From Klenkia sp. (GTDB lineage: Bacteria > Actinomycetota > Actinomycetes > Mycobacteriales > Geodermatophilaceae): DNA of 13,282 nucleotides. A program made the position numbers and the translations under genes. Where the stretch lies: contig JAOPVM010000092.1 of the NCBI GenBank assembly GCA_025966215.1, positions 1-13,282 on the forward strand, written 5' to 3'. This document shows, piece by piece, positions 1 through 8,683 of this stretch; position 1 is the stretch's first letter, and each line of letters starts with the position of its first letter. Below the pieces are notes generated by a model. It had not been told where the DNA came from. It did not search any database and saw only the letters and a program-made list of their open reading frames with translations.

Positions 1-2
1 TG

Positions 3-119
3 CTCGCCGGGGTGTACCTCGCGACCGGGTCGCTGCTGCTGCCGGTGCTGCTGCACGCCGCCATCGACCTGCGCTTCCTGCTCGTGCCGTCCTCCGCGCT
101 GCCGGCGGCGGCCCGGTGA
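3..119 (+). CDS. CPBP-family intramembrane protease homologue, C-terminal end only
   Basis: Only the last 38 residues and the TGA stop are in the window; the gene begins upstream. The fragment is hydrophobic and carries a His-x-x-x-Asp arrangement (VLLHAAIDLRF). This matches the last conserved motif of CPBP/Abi membrane proteins, a family of Rce1-like intramembrane proteases, where the His and the Asp or Asn lie in a terminal transmembrane helix. The preceding LATGSLLLPVLLHA also fits the family, in which a Thr/Ser-Gly-Ser-Leu stretch precedes the His. The substrate cannot be inferred. Because only one motif is visible, another polytopic membrane protein remains possible. It is separated from dnaE by 376 bases, so a shared transcript is not obvious. 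Confidence 0.6.
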   Translation, partial: LAGVYLATGSLLLPVLLHAAIDLRFLLVPSSALPAAAR

Positions 120-185
120 GCGCCCCGTAGGCCGGTGCCGGCACGCCCGCGGACCGGCCGGAGGTCGCCGCACTCCTGCGTCGGG

Positions 186-211
186 ATCCGGCGCGGGTCG
201 ATGCGCCGGAT
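186..211. terminator. Perfect GC-rich stem-loop, possible terminator of the CPBP gene
   Basis: ATCCGGCGC at 186-194 is the exact reverse complement of GCGCCGGAT at 203-211, giving a 9-bp stem with an 8-base loop. It starts 67 bases after the CPBP stop codon. No T tract follows, so it is not a canonical intrinsic terminator. Hairpins without T tracts are often proposed as terminators in high-GC actinobacteria, but this one could equally be a processing or regulatory element. Confidence 0.35.
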
Positions 212-283
212 GCTCGGGTCGGGGTCCGCGGGGCCGGCGTGACGGAGTGGTCCGGATCGCCGAGACACGTTCTGTCGGACCCT

Positions 284-298
284 CGGAGTACGACTCCG
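284..298. repeat. Perfect inverted repeat upstream of dnaE
   Basis: CGGAGT at 284-289 is the exact reverse complement of ACTCCG at 293-298, with a 3-base ACG centre. It could be a small operator or a weak hairpin. A 6-bp arm in such GC-rich sequence may be chance. Confidence 0.3.
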
Positions 299-337
299 GA
301 AGTGCGAGGATCGCTGTACCGGCCCGCGTGTCCGGTC

Positions 338-371
338 CAGCACGAGCGAACCACCCAGCACGAGCGAACCA
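338..371 (+). repeat. Two-copy tandem repeat, 18-base period
   Basis: CAGCACGAGCGAACCA occurs at 338-353 and again, identically, at 356-371, separated by CC, for an 18-base period. A looser continuation follows, with GCACCACCG at 372-380 and 391-399. The copies lie about 125-160 bases upstream of dnaE. Their function is unknown. Two copies with a 2-base spacer do not resemble a CRISPR array. Confidence 0.6.
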
Positions 372-495
372 GCACCACCGGACCACCCGGCACCACCGAA
401 CGGCCTTCCCCGCCGGTCACCCAGCTCGACCCGCCGCCCCTGCCCGCCCTCCTGGTGGCAGGCGGCTGCACGACCCGTGAGGAGCACCCCGCACC

Positions 496-3400
496 GTGAG
501 CACCCCGTCCTCAGAGAACTTCGTGCACCTGCACGTGCACACCGAGTACTCGATGCTCGACGGGGCGGCGAAGCTGCCGGAGCTGACGAAGGCGGCGGCC
601 GCGCAGGGCATGCCGGCCCTGGCGATGACCGACCACGGCAACGTCTTCGGCGCCTACGACTTCTACAAGCAGTCCACCGCGGCCGGGGTCAAGCCGATCA
701 TCGGCATGGAGGGCTACTACACGCCCGGGTCCCGGTTCGACCGCGCCCCGTTCGAGTTCGGCGTGGTCACCGACGAGGACGGCGAGGGCGCCTCCTCCAA
801 GGGCAAGGCCGCCTACACCCACATGACCCTGCTGGCGCGCACCACCGAGGGGATGCACAACCTGTTCCGGCTGTCCTCGCTGGCCAGCCTGGAGGGCCAG
901 TACCGCAAGCCGCGCTTCGACCGTGACCTGCTGGAACGGTTCGGCAAGGGCCTGATCGCCACCACCGGCTGCCCGTCGGGGGAGGTCAACATGTGGCTGC
1001 GCGCGGGCAAGGTGGACCGGGCCCGCCAGGCCGCCGCGGACTTCCAGGACATCTTCGGCAAGGAGAACTTCTACGCCGAGGTCATGGACCACGGGCTGTC
1101 GATCGAGAAGCGGACCAGGCCCGCCCTGCTGGAGATCGCCGCGGACCTCGGCATCCCGTTGCTGGGCACCAACGACCTGCACTACACCCACCAGGAGGAC
1201 AGCGAGGCCCACGACGCCCTGCTGTGCATCCAGACCGGGTCGCGGCTCAACGAGCCCAACCGCTTCAAGTTCAACGGCGACGGCTACTACCTCAAGACCG
1301 CCGCGGAGATGCGGGCGCTGTTCTCCGAGCACCCCGAGGCCTGCGACAACACCCTGCTGGTGGCCGAGCAGTGCGAGGTCACCTTCACCGAGGGCGCCGA
1401 CCTCATGCCCCGGTTCCCGCTGCCCGACGGCGAGGACGAGACCTCCTGGTTCGTCAAGGAGGTCGAGCGCGGCCTGCACAAGCGCTGGCCCGGCGGCACC
1501 ATCCCCGACCACGTGCGCAAACAGGCCGACTACGAGGTCGGGATCATCGTCCAGATGGGCTTCCCGGGGTACTTCCTCGTGGTCGCCGACTTCATCAACT
1601 GGGCCAAGGACCAGGGCATCCGGGTCGGCCCGGGCCGTGGCTCGGCCGCCGGGTCACTGGCCGCCTACGCGATGGGCATCACCGACCTCGACCCGCTGGC
1701 GCACGGGCTGATCTTCGAGCGGTTCCTCAACCCCGAGCGCGTCTCCATGCCCGACGTCGACATCGACTTCGACGAGCGTCGGCGCGGTGAGGTCATCCGC
1801 TACGTCTCGGAGAAGTACGGCGAGGAGCGGGTCAGCCAGATCGTCACCTACGGCACGATCAAGGCCAAGGCCGCGATCAAGGACGCCGCCCGGGTGCTCG
1901 ACCGGCCCTACTCCGTCGGCGACGAGCTCACCAAGCTGATGCCCCCGGGCGTGATGGGCAAGGACATCCCGCTGTCGGGGATCTTCGACCCGGCCCACCC
2001 CCGCTACAAGGAGGCCTCGGAGTTCCGGGCCCGCTACGAGTCCGACCCCGGCGCGGCCGAGGTCGTGGACCAGGCCCGCAAGCTCGAGGGGCTGAAGCGC
2101 CAGTGGGGCGTGCACGCCGCCGGGGTGATCATCGGCCGGTTCCCGCTCATCGACAGCGTGCCGATCATGCGCCGGGAGTCCGACGGCGCGGTGATCACCC
2201 AGTTCGACTACCCGACCTGCGAGACCCTCGGCCTGCTCAAGATGGACTTCCTGGGCCTGCGCAACCTCACCGTCATCGACGACGCGCTGCGCAACATCGT
2301 GACCAACGGCAAGGCCCCGGTCGACCTCGACGAGATCAGCAAGGACCTCACCGACCCCGAGACCTACGCGCTGCTGGCCCGGGGCGACACCCTGGGGGTC
2401 TTCCAGTTCGACGGCGGCCCGATGCGCGCGCTGCTGCGGCTGATGCGCCCGGACAACTTCGAGGACATCTCCGCGGTCGGCGCGCTCTACCGGCCGGGCC
2501 CGATGGGGGCCAACTCGCACACCAACTCCGCGCTGCGCAAGAACGGCCAGCAGGAGATCGTCCCGATCCACCCGGAGCTCGCGGAGTCCCTGGAGGAGAT
2601 CCTCGGCCAGACCTACGGCCTGATCGTCTACCAGGAGCAGGTCATGGCCATCGCGCAGAAGGTGGCCGGGTACTCCCTGGGCGCCGCGGACCTGCTGCGC
2701 CGGGCGATGGGCAAGAAGAAGAAGTCCGTGCTGGACGCCGAGTACGTCGGCTTCGAGGCCGGGATGAAGGCCAACGGCTACTCCGCGGCCGCGGTGAAGA
2801 CGCTGTGGGACATCCTGGTGCCCTTCGCCGACTACGCCTTCAACAAGGCGCACTCCGCGGCCTACGGGCTGGTCTCCTACTGGACGGCCTACCTCAAGGC
2901 CAACTACCCGGCCGAGTACATGGCCGGGCTGCTCACCAGCGTCGGCGACGACAAGGACCGTCGCCCGGTCTACCTGGCCGAGTGCCGCCGGATGGGCATC
3001 AAGGTCCTCCCGCCCGACGTCAACGAGTCCTCCTGGGACTTCACCGCCGTCGGCAAGGACGTGCGGTTCGGGCTGGCCTCGGTGCGCAACGTCGGGCACA
3101 ACGTGGTGGACTCGATCCGCCGGGCCCGGGAGGAGAAGGGCGACTTCCGCGACTTCGCCGACTTCATGCGCAAGATCGACACCGTGGCCTGCAACAAGAA
3201 GGTCATCGAGTCCCTGGCCAAGGCCGGTGCCTTCGACTCCCTGGGCCACTCCCGGCAGGGCATCGCGGCCATCCACGGCCAGGCGGTGGACTCCGCGATG
3301 GGGCTCAAGCGCCGTGAGGCCGAGGGCCAGTTCGACCTGTTCGGCGGCGGGGAGGACCTCGGGGTCGACGACCCGCTGTCCGCGGCGCTGGACATCGCGA

Positions 3401-4053
3401 TCCCGACCGTGGACTGGTCGAAGTCCGAGCGGCTGGTCTTCGAGCGCGACATGCTCGGCCTCTACGTCTCCGACCACCCGCTGCACGGGGTGGAGCACGT
3501 GCTGACCAGCCACGCGGACACCTCGCTGGCCGAGATCCTCTCCGGTGGGGTGGAGGACGGCGCCAACGTGACGGTGGCCGGCATCCTCACCGCGGTGTCC
3601 CCGCGCACCAACAAGCAGGGCGCGCCCTGGGCGATCGCCACCATCGAGGACCTCGAGGCCGGCATCGAGGTGCTGTTCTTCCCCAAGACGTGGGCCGAGG
3701 TGCAGGACAAGGTCGCCCGCGACCAGATCGTCGCGGTCAAGGGCCGGATCTCCCGCCGGGACGACACCCCGTCGCTGTTCGGGTCCGAGGTGACGGTCCC
3801 CGAGCTCACCGAGGGCCCCCGCGGCCCGGTGCTGGTCTCCATGCCGGCCACCCGGTGCACCCCGCCGGTGGTCGAGCGGCTGCGGGAGGTGCTGGGCAGC
3901 CACCCGGGCACCACGGAGGTGCAGCTCAAGCTGATCAACGGCCAGCGGGAGACCGTGCTGCGGCTGGACCAGGGCCTGCGGGTGCGGCCCAGCACCGCGC
4001 TGATGGGCGACATCAAGGCCCTGCTCGGCCCGACCAGCGTGGCCCTGCTGTGA
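496..4053 (+). CDS. dnaE: DNA polymerase III subunit alpha, replicative DnaE1 type
   Basis: This is the catalytic subunit of the replicative polymerase, acting in the replisome. Its 1185 residues match actinobacterial DnaE1 in length. The N-terminal PHP domain (about 9-280) keeps all nine metal-site residues: H13, H15, D22, H47, E72, H109, C159, D227 and H229. The polymerase aspartates are D422 and D424 (in PDVDIDF) and D584 (in KMDFLGL). QFDLF at 945-949 fits the beta-clamp binding motif. Helix-hairpin-helix sequence precedes it, and an OB-fold (about 1010-1090, VAGILTAV) follows. The GTG start at 496 sits 11 bases after GAGGAG and directly before the PHP motif [11 protein letters not shown]. 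In Mycobacterium tuberculosis DnaE1 an intact PHP site proofreads, and I infer the same here. The start of the next gene overlaps its stop. Confidence 0.98.
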   Translation: MSTPSSENFVHLHVHTEYSMLDGAAKLPELTKAAAAQGMPALAMTDHGNVFGAYDFYKQSTAAGVKPIIGMEGYYTPGSRFDRAPFEFGVVTDEDGEGASSKGKAAYTHMTLLARTTEGMHNLFRLSSLASLEGQYRKPRFDRDLLERFGKGLIATTGCPSGEVNMWLRAGKVDRARQAAADFQDIFGKENFYAEVMDHGLSIEKRTRPALLEIAADLGIPLLGTNDLHYTHQEDSEAHDALLCIQTGSRLNEPNRFKFNGDGYYLKTAAEMRALFSEHPEACDNTLLVAEQCEVTFTEGADLMPRFPLPDGEDETSWFVKEVERGLHKRWPGGTIPDHVRKQADYEVGIIVQMGFPGYFLVVADFINWAKDQGIRVGPGRGSAAGSLAAYAMGITDLDPLAHGLIFERFLNPERVSMPDVDIDFDERRRGEVIRYVSEKYGEERVSQIVTYGTIKAKAAIKDAARVLDRPYSVGDELTKLMPPGVMGKDIPLSGIFDPAHPRYKEASEFRARYESDPGAAEVVDQARKLEGLKRQWGVHAAGVIIGRFPLIDSVPIMRRESDGAVITQFDYPTCETLGLLKMDFLGLRNLTVIDDALRNIVTNGKAPVDLDEISKDLTDPETYALLARGDTLGVFQFDGGPMRALLRLMRPDNFEDISAVGALYRPGPMGANSHTNSALRKNGQQEIVPIHPELAESLEEILGQTYGLIVYQEQVMAIAQKVAGYSLGAADLLRRAMGKKKKSVLDAEYVGFEAGMKANGYSAAAVKTLWDILVPFADYAFNKAHSAAYGLVSYWTAYLKANYPAEYMAGLLTSVGDDKDRRPVYLAECRRMGIKVLPPDVNESSWDFTAVGKDVRFGLASVRNVGHNVVDSIRRAREEKGDFRDFADFMRKIDTVACNKKVIESLAKAGAFDSLGHSRQGIAAIHGQAVDSAMGLKRREAEGQFDLFGGGEDLGVDDPLSAALDIAIPTVDWSKSERLVFERDMLGLYVSDHPLHGVEHVLTSHADTSLAEILSGGVEDGANVTVAGILTAVSPRTNKQGAPWAIATIEDLEAGIEVLFFPKTWAEVQDKVARDQIVAVKGRISRRDDTPSLFGSEVTVPELTEGPRGPVLVSMPATRCTPPVVERLREVLGSHPGTTEVQLKLINGQRETVLRLDQGLRVRPSTALMGDIKALLGPTSVALL

Positions 4054-4709
4054 GGCAGGACCCGGGTCCCCCTCACCCGCCGCACGCCCAGGGCGAGTCC
4101 CTGGAGCCGGGTCACGGCCCACCGGTCGAACGGCCGGCTGCGGTGCCGGCCGGGGTGCCCGGGCTGCGGGGGAGCCGAGGCGACCTGCGCGGCGGTGTGC
4201 TGCTGGCCGTCGTCCTCGGGCTGCTCGGCCTGGTCACCGGCGGGTTGTGGGTGTGGCTGGCGCCGCGGGCGGACTTCCGGGTCACCGACACCCAGGGCTC
4301 GGTGGAGGTCGTCGGTGGTGGGCTGGTCCCACCCGAGCTGTTCATGAGCGGCGACGGCGTCTACGTGCTGCTGCTGGCCGGGCTGGGCCTCCTCGCCGGC
4401 CTGGCCGCCTGGACGCTGCGCTCCCGTCGCGGCGTGGTCACGCTGGCGGCCACCGCGGTCGGCATGCTGCTGGCCTCCCTGGTCACCTGGCAGCTCGGGG
4501 CACTGCTCGGCCGCGGGCCGAGCCAGGAGCAGCTGTCCACCCCCGGCACGGAGGTCACCACCGCACTGGACCTGGGCGCGCTGGCGGCGTTGGCCGTCGG
4601 CCCCTTCGTCGCGGTCTTCGTCTACCTGGTGGCCACGGTGCTCGTCAGCCGCGACGACCTCGGCCGGGCAGAGACCACCACGCCCCCGAGCGAGCCCGCT
4701 GTCCTCTAG
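4050..4709 (+). CDS. Four-helix membrane protein resembling DUF2567
   Basis: 219 residues starting at a GTG whose last two bases begin the dnaE TGA (GTGA, 4050-4053), which implies translational coupling to dnaE. A Pro/Gly-rich tail of about 45 residues precedes four hydrophobic segments (about 48-70, 102-122, 127-150, 174-199). Helix 1 ends in [13 protein letters not shown], with a short extracytoplasmic-looking loop and [15 protein letters not shown] before helix 2. The pattern (a GLxW-x-AP motif after helix 1, then F-x-x-DG before helix 2, then an AW-x-LR-x-RRG turn) resembles the actinobacterial DUF2567 family as I remember it. The function is unknown. No catalytic motif, signal-peptidase site or cofactor site is seen. 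The family assignment is moderate and membrane location is strongly supported. Confidence 0.8.
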   Translation: MRQDPGPPHPPHAQGESLEPGHGPPVERPAAVPAGVPGLRGSRGDLRGGVLLAVVLGLLGLVTGGLWVWLAPRADFRVTDTQGSVEVVGGGLVPPELFMSGDGVYVLLLAGLGLLAGLAAWTLRSRRGVVTLAATAVGMLLASLVTWQLGALLGRGPSQEQLSTPGTEVTTALDLGALAALAVGPFVAVFVYLVATVLVSRDDLGRAETTTPPSEPAVL

Positions 4710-5557
4710 TTGGGGGTCAGCGGGCCGGCGAACTGCTGCAGGGGCACCGGGACGGCGCCCAGCTCGCGCAGCAGGGTGAGCTCCCGGCGCAGCAGCCGGG
4801 ACTCCGCGGCCAGCCGGCGGCGGGTCGCGGACTCCGCGAGCAGCGCCTGCCGGTCCTCGGTGGTCAGCAGGGCGGCCGAGGCCACCAGGTAGGACAGCCC
4901 GCGGGCGTCGTCCCCGACCTGGCGCAGCAGGGCCGCGGCCTCGCCGTCCCGACCGGGGTCACCGGGTTCGTCCAGGCCGAGGTCGGCGAGCAGCTCGGCA
5001 TCCTCCTCGTCGTCGTCGTCGTCGGCGTCCAGCCCGCCGCGCAGCGCCGCCACCTCGGTGACGTAGCGGGCGAACAGGTCCGAGACGCTGCGCACCAGCA
5101 GGCCCAGCGACCCGCGGGCCACCGAGGACAGCACCTCGTCGGTGCCGTCGCTGAGGCCCTCGGCGTCACCGGCGGCCTCCTCGGCCGCCTCCTCCTCGCC
5201 CAGCCACTCCACCTCGGCCTGCAGGTAGGGCGGGTCGTCGCCGACCACCACGTCCAGCAGCCGGAACCGGTCGGCGCCCACGGTGACGATCCGGTAGCCG
5301 CCGTCGGCCTGCGGGGTCACCGCGCGGACGACCGCGGTGCAGCCGACGTCGAACAGCGCCTCGGCGGGGGAGACCCGCTCGACCTCCCAGCCCTGGCGGA
5401 TCGCCACCACGCCGAAGGAGCGGGGACCGGCGCCGTCGGGGCGGTCGACCAGGTCGGAGACCAGCCGCCGGTAGCGCGGCTCGAAGATCTGCAGGGGCAG
5501 CACGACGCCGGGGAACAGCGGGCTCCCCAACGGGAACAACGGGATCAGCTCGCCCAC
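4706..5557 (-). CDS. LON substrate-binding domain protein (LON peptidase N-terminal-like, no protease domain)
   Basis: 283 residues, read from a GTG at 5557. The opening [20 protein letters not shown] followed by FEPRYR is the hallmark of the LON substrate-binding domain, which spans roughly residues 3-200. [12 protein letters not shown] and [19 protein letters not shown] are further family-like segments. There is no AAA ATPase or Ser-Lys protease part, so this is a stand-alone LON domain as found widely in actinobacteria; its client or ligand is unknown. An Asp/Glu-rich stretch near residues 176-200 interrupts the domain. The C-terminal third is helical and Arg/Leu/Ala-rich. The start is chosen because [11 protein letters not shown] aligns with the family N-terminus and lies 7 bases after a TAGGGT box. 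It is convergent with the upstream membrane gene and divergent from hisD. Confidence 0.9.
   Translation of the reverse strand: MGELIPLFPLGSPLFPGVVLPLQIFEPRYRRLVSDLVDRPDGAGPRSFGVVAIRQGWEVERVSPAEALFDVGCTAVVRAVTPQADGGYRIVTVGADRFRLLDVVVGDDPPYLQAEVEWLGEEEAAEEAAGDAEGLSDGTDEVLSSVARGSLGLLVRSVSDLFARYVTEVAALRGGLDADDDDDEEDAELLADLGLDEPGDPGRDGEAAALLRQVGDDARGLSYLVASAALLTTEDRQALLAESATRRRLAAESRLLRRELTLLRELGAVPVPLQQFAGPLTPN
5007..5024 (-). repeat. TCG trinucleotide run inside the LON-domain gene
   Basis: Six consecutive TCG units on the plus strand read as a GAC-type repeat on the coding strand and encode most of an Asp run around residues 178-184. This is a microsatellite-like stretch that could change length by slippage in whole codons, without a frameshift. 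Confidence 0.7.
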
Positions 5558-5564
5558 GCCGGTG

Positions 5565-5570
5565 ACCCTA
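5565..5570 (-). promoter_or_regulatory. -10 element of a leaderless promoter for the LON-domain gene
   Basis: On the minus strand TAGGGT is followed by exactly 7 bases and then the GTG start at 5557. This is the TANNNT-N7-RTG arrangement known for leaderless transcripts in actinobacteria, where the start codon is also the first transcribed base. No -35 element is evident. The assignment is from spacing and consensus only. Confidence 0.5.
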
Positions 5571-5596
5571 CGGGTGGGCGCCACATCGGGGGCTGC

Positions 5597-5623
5597 GGTG
5601 CGGTCGGCGTACGCACCTATCCT
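5597..5623 (+). promoter_or_regulatory. Candidate hisD promoter with inverted repeat
   Basis: TATCCT at 5618-5623 is a reasonable -10 hexamer and would start a leader of about 30 bases before the hisD GTG. Immediately upstream, GGTGCG (5597-5602) and CGCACC (5612-5617) are an exact inverted repeat with a 9-base spacer, and GCGTACGC (5607-5614) inside it is itself palindromic. The repeat covers where a repressor would block the polymerase, so it may be an operator. No good -35 hexamer is visible. No His-codon-rich leader peptide is present. Confidence 0.4.
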
Positions 5624-5659
5624 GGGACCGTTCCCCGTCCGCCCTCCCGGAGGTGCCCC

Positions 5660-6961
5660 GTGCTCGCCCGCATCGACCTGCGCGACGCGCCCCTGCCCGG
5701 CGTCCGCGAGCTGACCGGGCTGCTGCCCCGGGCGGCCACCGACATCGAGAGCGTGCTGGCCACCGTGCGCCCGGTCTGCGAGGACGTCCGGCTCCGCGGC
5801 GCCCAGGCGGTCCGCGAGATCACCCTGCGTTTCGACGGCGTGGACGCCGAGGACTTTGCCGTCCCGCAGTCCGCCCTCGACGAGGCGCTGGCCAGCTGCG
5901 ACCCAGCCCTCCGCGAGGCGCTGGAGGAGGCGGTCTCGCGCGTCCGGAAGGTGCACGCCGACCAGCGGCGCACCGACGTCACCACCCAGGTCGTGCCCGG
6001 CGGCACCGTCACCGAGCGTTGGGTGCCGGTCCGCCGGGTCGGCCTCTACGTGCCCGGCGGCCTGGCGCCCCTGCTGTCCAGCGTGGTCATGAACGTGGTG
6101 CCCGCCCAGATCGCCGGGGTCGAGTCCATCGCCGTCGCCACCCCGCCCCAGCGCGACAACGGCGGGCTGCCCGACCCGGGTGTGCTGGCCGCGTGCGCGC
6201 TGCTGGGCGTGACCGAGGTCTACGCGGTGGGTGGCGCGCAGGCGATCGCCGTCTTCGGCTACGGCGCCGGGTCCTGCGAGCCGGTCGACATGGTCACCGG
6301 CCCGGGCAACGTCTACGTGACGGCGGCCAAGCGGCTGCTGCGCGGGCTGCTCGGCATCGACAGCGAGGCCGGCCCCACCGAGGTCGCCGTGCTCGCCGAC
6401 GACACCGCCGACCCGGTGCACGTGGCCGCGGACCTGATCAGCCAGGCCGAGCACGACCCGCTGGCCGGTGCCGTGCTGGTCACCACCAGCGAGGAGCTCG
6501 CCGACGCGGTGCTGGCGCTGGTCCCCGAGCAGGTCGCGGCCACCAAGCACTCCGACCGGATCACCACCGCCCTGGGCGGCAGCCAGTCCGGGATCGTGCT
6601 GGTCGACGACCTCGACGCCGGCCTGGCCGTCGTCGACGCCTACGCCGCCGAGCACCTGGAGATCCAGACCCGGGATGCCCGCGCGGTGGCGATGCGGGTG
6701 CGCAACGCCGGTGCGGTCTTCGTCGGCCCCTGGTCGCCGGTGTCGCTGGGCGACTACGCCGCCGGGTCCAACCACGTGCTGCCCACCGGCGGGTGCGCCC
6801 GGCACTCCAGCGGGCTCAGCGTGCAGACCTTCCTGCGCGGCATCCACCTCATCGACTACGACGAGGCCGCGCTGGCCGACGTCGCGCGGCACGTGGACGT
6901 GCTGGCCCACGCCGAGGACCTGCCGGCGCACGCCGCGGCGGTGGCGGTGCGGCAGAAGTGA
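5660..6961 (+). CDS. hisD: Histidinol dehydrogenase
   Basis: The enzyme makes the two final NAD-dependent oxidations of histidine synthesis, L-histidinol to L-histidine, in the cytoplasm as a zinc-dependent dimer. It is 433 residues, the usual size. The zinc ligands of the E. coli enzyme have counterparts here at Q262, H265, D365 and H424. The catalytic pair E331-H332 lies in [22 protein letters not shown] and [11 protein letters not shown] are the nucleotide-binding-side signature segments. The GTG start at 5660 has a strong GGAGG (5649-5653) 6 bases upstream. It heads a compact run: its TGA overlaps the hisC GTG by four bases. The gene looks intact and functional. Confidence 0.98.
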   Translation: MLARIDLRDAPLPGVRELTGLLPRAATDIESVLATVRPVCEDVRLRGAQAVREITLRFDGVDAEDFAVPQSALDEALASCDPALREALEEAVSRVRKVHADQRRTDVTTQVVPGGTVTERWVPVRRVGLYVPGGLAPLLSSVVMNVVPAQIAGVESIAVATPPQRDNGGLPDPGVLAACALLGVTEVYAVGGAQAIAVFGYGAGSCEPVDMVTGPGNVYVTAAKRLLRGLLGIDSEAGPTEVAVLADDTADPVHVAADLISQAEHDPLAGAVLVTTSEELADAVLALVPEQVAATKHSDRITTALGGSQSGIVLVDDLDAGLAVVDAYAAEHLEIQTRDARAVAMRVRNAGAVFVGPWSPVSLGDYAAGSNHVLPTGGCARHSSGLSVQTFLRGIHLIDYDEAALADVARHVDVLAHAEDLPAHAAAVAVRQK

Positions 6962-8079
6962 CCTCCCTGGACGACCTGCCGCTGCGTCCGGAGCTGCGCG
7001 GGAAGTCGCCCTACGGCGCCCCCCAGGTCCCGGCGGCCCACCGGCTGAACACCAACGAGAACCCGCACCCGCTGCCCGAGGGACTGCTCGCCGACCTCGG
7101 CGCGGCCCTGGGCGCGGCGGCGCTGGAGCTCAACCGCTATCCCGACCGGGATGCGATCGCGCTGCGCACCGACCTCGCGGCCTACCTGACCCGGGTGTCG
7201 GGGGAGGCGCTGACGGTGCCGCAGGTGTGGGCGGCCAACGGGTCCAACGAGGTGCTGCAGCAGGTGCTGCAGACCTTCGGCGGGGCCGGGCGCACCGCGC
7301 TGGGCTTCACGCCGTCCTACTCCATGCACCCGATCATCACCGCCTCCACCGGCGGCACCTGGGTCGACGGGCACCGCCGTCCCGACTTCACGATCGACGT
7401 GGCGGCGGCGGTCGGTCAGGTCCGCGAGGTGCGCCCGGACGTCGTCTTCGTGACCAGCCCGAACAACCCCACCGGGACGGCGGTCGCGCTGGACACGGTC
7501 ACCGCGCTGTACGAGGCCACCGAGGGCGTGCTGGTCGTCGACGAGGCCTACGCCGAGTTCGCCCGCCCGGGGACGCCGTCGGCGCTGAGCCTGCTGCCCG
7601 GCCGCCCGCGGCTGGTGGTGAGCCGGACGATGAGCAAGGCGTTCGGGATGGCCGGACTGCGGCTGGGCTACCTGGCCGCGGACCCCGCCGTGGTCGATGC
7701 GCTGCAGCTGGTCCGGTTGCCCTACCACCTGTCCAGCCTCACCCAGGCTGCCGCCCGGGCCGCACTGGCGCACACCGAGGAGTTGCTGGCGACGGTGGAC
7801 GCGGTCAAGCACGAGCGGGACAGGATCGTCGCGGCCCTCCCGGACCTGGGGCTGACCAGCGTGCCCAGCGATGCCAACTTCGTGCTCTTCGGCGGCTTCG
7901 ACGACGCCCCGGCGGTGTGGCAGGCGATGCTGGACCGCGGGGTCCTGGTCCGCGACGTCGGGCTGCCCGGGTGGCTGCGGGTCACCGCCGGCACGGCCGA
8001 GGAGACCGATGCGTTCCTCACCGTCCTGGGTGAGGTGGTCGGGGTCACCCGGGCGCCTGGGGGAGGATCACCGGCATGA
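6958..8079 (+). CDS. hisC: Histidinol-phosphate aminotransferase
   Basis: A PLP-dependent class I/II aminotransferase of 373 residues. It converts imidazole-acetol phosphate and glutamate to histidinol phosphate and 2-oxoglutarate. Visible cofactor residues are N170 in SPNNPTGT, D195 and Y198 in VVDEAYAEF, and the Schiff-base lysine K227 in [18 protein letters not shown]341 in WLRVTAGT is the expected carboxylate-binding arginine. [12 protein letters not shown] near the N-terminus is the conserved HisC substrate segment. The GTG start at 6958 overlaps the hisD stop as GTGA, and the family-like N-terminus leaves no better choice. No strong ribosome site precedes it, consistent with coupling to hisD. 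Phenylalanine-specific relatives exist, but the his context makes HisC the likely call. Confidence 0.97.
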   Translation: MTSLDDLPLRPELRGKSPYGAPQVPAAHRLNTNENPHPLPEGLLADLGAALGAAALELNRYPDRDAIALRTDLAAYLTRVSGEALTVPQVWAANGSNEVLQQVLQTFGGAGRTALGFTPSYSMHPIITASTGGTWVDGHRRPDFTIDVAAAVGQVREVRPDVVFVTSPNNPTGTAVALDTVTALYEATEGVLVVDEAYAEFARPGTPSALSLLPGRPRLVVSRTMSKAFGMAGLRLGYLAADPAVVDALQLVRLPYHLSSLTQAAARAALAHTEELLATVDAVKHERDRIVAALPDLGLTSVPSDANFVLFGGFDDAPAVWQAMLDRGVLVRDVGLPGWLRVTAGTAEETDAFLTVLGEVVGVTRAPGGGSPA

Positions 8080-8672
8080 ACCGCACGGCTCGGGTGGAGC
8101 GCACGACGTCGGAGACGACCCTGGTGGTCGAGGTCGACCTGGACGGCACCGGGAAGGGCGACATCGCCACCGGTGTCGGCTTCTACGACCACATGCTGAC
8201 CTCGCTGTCCAAGCACAGCGGCATCGACCTCACCGTGCGCGCCGACGGCGACCTGCACATCGACGCCCACCACACGGTGGAGGACGTCGCGATCGCGCTG
8301 GGGCAGGCGTTCGCCGAGGCGATGGGCGACAAGCGGGGCATCACCCGCTACGGCGACGCGACCATCCCGATGGACGAGGTGTTGGTGCAGGCCGCGGTCG
8401 ACCTGTCCGGCCGGCCGTACTTCGTGCACGCCGAGCCCGCCGACATGACCCCGATGATCGGCCCGGACTACCCGACGTCGCTGACCCGGCACGTGCTGGA
8501 GAGCTTCGCCTTCCACGCCCGGATCGCGCTGCACGTGCGGGTGCTCTACGCCGGCCGGGACGCCCACCACATCGTGGAGTGCCAGTTCAAGGCCCTGGCC
8601 CGGGCACTGCGCGCGGCCGTGGCACTGGACCCCCGGATCACCGGGATCCCCTCCACCAAGGGCGCGCTCTAG
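8076..8672 (+). CDS. hisB: Imidazoleglycerol-phosphate dehydratase, monofunctional
   Basis: It dehydrates imidazole glycerol phosphate to imidazole-acetol phosphate, the step before HisC. The 198 residues cover the manganese-dependent IGPD domain only; the N-terminal phosphatase of the enterobacterial bifunctional HisB is absent, as is usual in actinobacteria. The duplicated metal motifs are DAHHTVED (63-70; H65, H66, E69) and DAHHIVE (162-168; H164, H165, E168), with supporting FYDHML at H39 and H153. The ATG at 8076 overlaps the hisC stop as ATGA, and GGGAGG (8061-8066) lies 9 bases upstream. Together hisD, hisC and hisB form a translationally coupled trio. Confidence 0.98.
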   Translation: MNRTARVERTTSETTLVVEVDLDGTGKGDIATGVGFYDHMLTSLSKHSGIDLTVRADGDLHIDAHHTVEDVAIALGQAFAEAMGDKRGITRYGDATIPMDEVLVQAAVDLSGRPYFVHAEPADMTPMIGPDYPTSLTRHVLESFAFHARIALHVRVLYAGRDAHHIVECQFKALARALRAAVALDPRITGIPSTKGAL

Positions 8673-8683
8673 GTGAGGGGCTA

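Larger units (their letters stand above)
120..495. other. Gap between CPBP gene and dnaE (dnaE leader/promoter region)
   Basis: No convincing gene is seen in these 376 bases. The two overlapping frames beginning at 239 and 247 have low-complexity Thr/Pro/Arg-rich translations and no recognisable motif. The gap holds a 10-bp palindrome GTGCCGGCAC (135-144), the hairpin at 186-211, an inverted repeat CGGAGT-acg-ACTCCG (284-298) and a two-copy tandem repeat (338-371). No clear -35/-10 pair was found, so the dnaE promoter is not placed. A purine-rich GAGGAG at 479-484 lies 11 bases before the dnaE GTG and is a reasonable ribosome binding site. Confidence 0.5.

Noticed and set aside
338..399. CRISPR-like repeats upstream of dnaE
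   Set aside because: Only two exact copies with a 2-base spacer, and no cas gene in the window.
120..495. LexA/SOS box before dnaE
   Set aside because: No TCGAAC-N4-GTTCGA-like palindrome is present. This dnaE is the replicative type, not the damage-inducible DnaE2.
239..499. Small open frames upstream of dnaE
   Set aside because: The translations are Thr/Pro/Arg-rich without organised hydrophobicity or motif, and no ribosome site was seen. They follow from absence of stops in GC-rich DNA.
1654..4122. Long minus-strand open frame (822 codons) opposite dnaE
   Set aside because: Its translation is low-complexity Gly/Ala/Arg/Val/Asp-rich with no domain motif. It is the frame expected opposite a GC-rich coding sequence. 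dnaE on the plus strand has all its catalytic motifs.
4247..5659. N-terminal extension of hisD into a frame of about 900 codons
   Set aside because: The region upstream of 5660 overlaps the DUF2567-like and LON-domain genes in wrong frames. A strong GGAGG site and the HisD family length both place the start at 5660.
5558..5659. Histidine attenuator leader peptide or T-box before hisD
   Set aside because: No run of His codons, no leader frame and no T-box-like conserved element is visible in the 102-base divergent gap.
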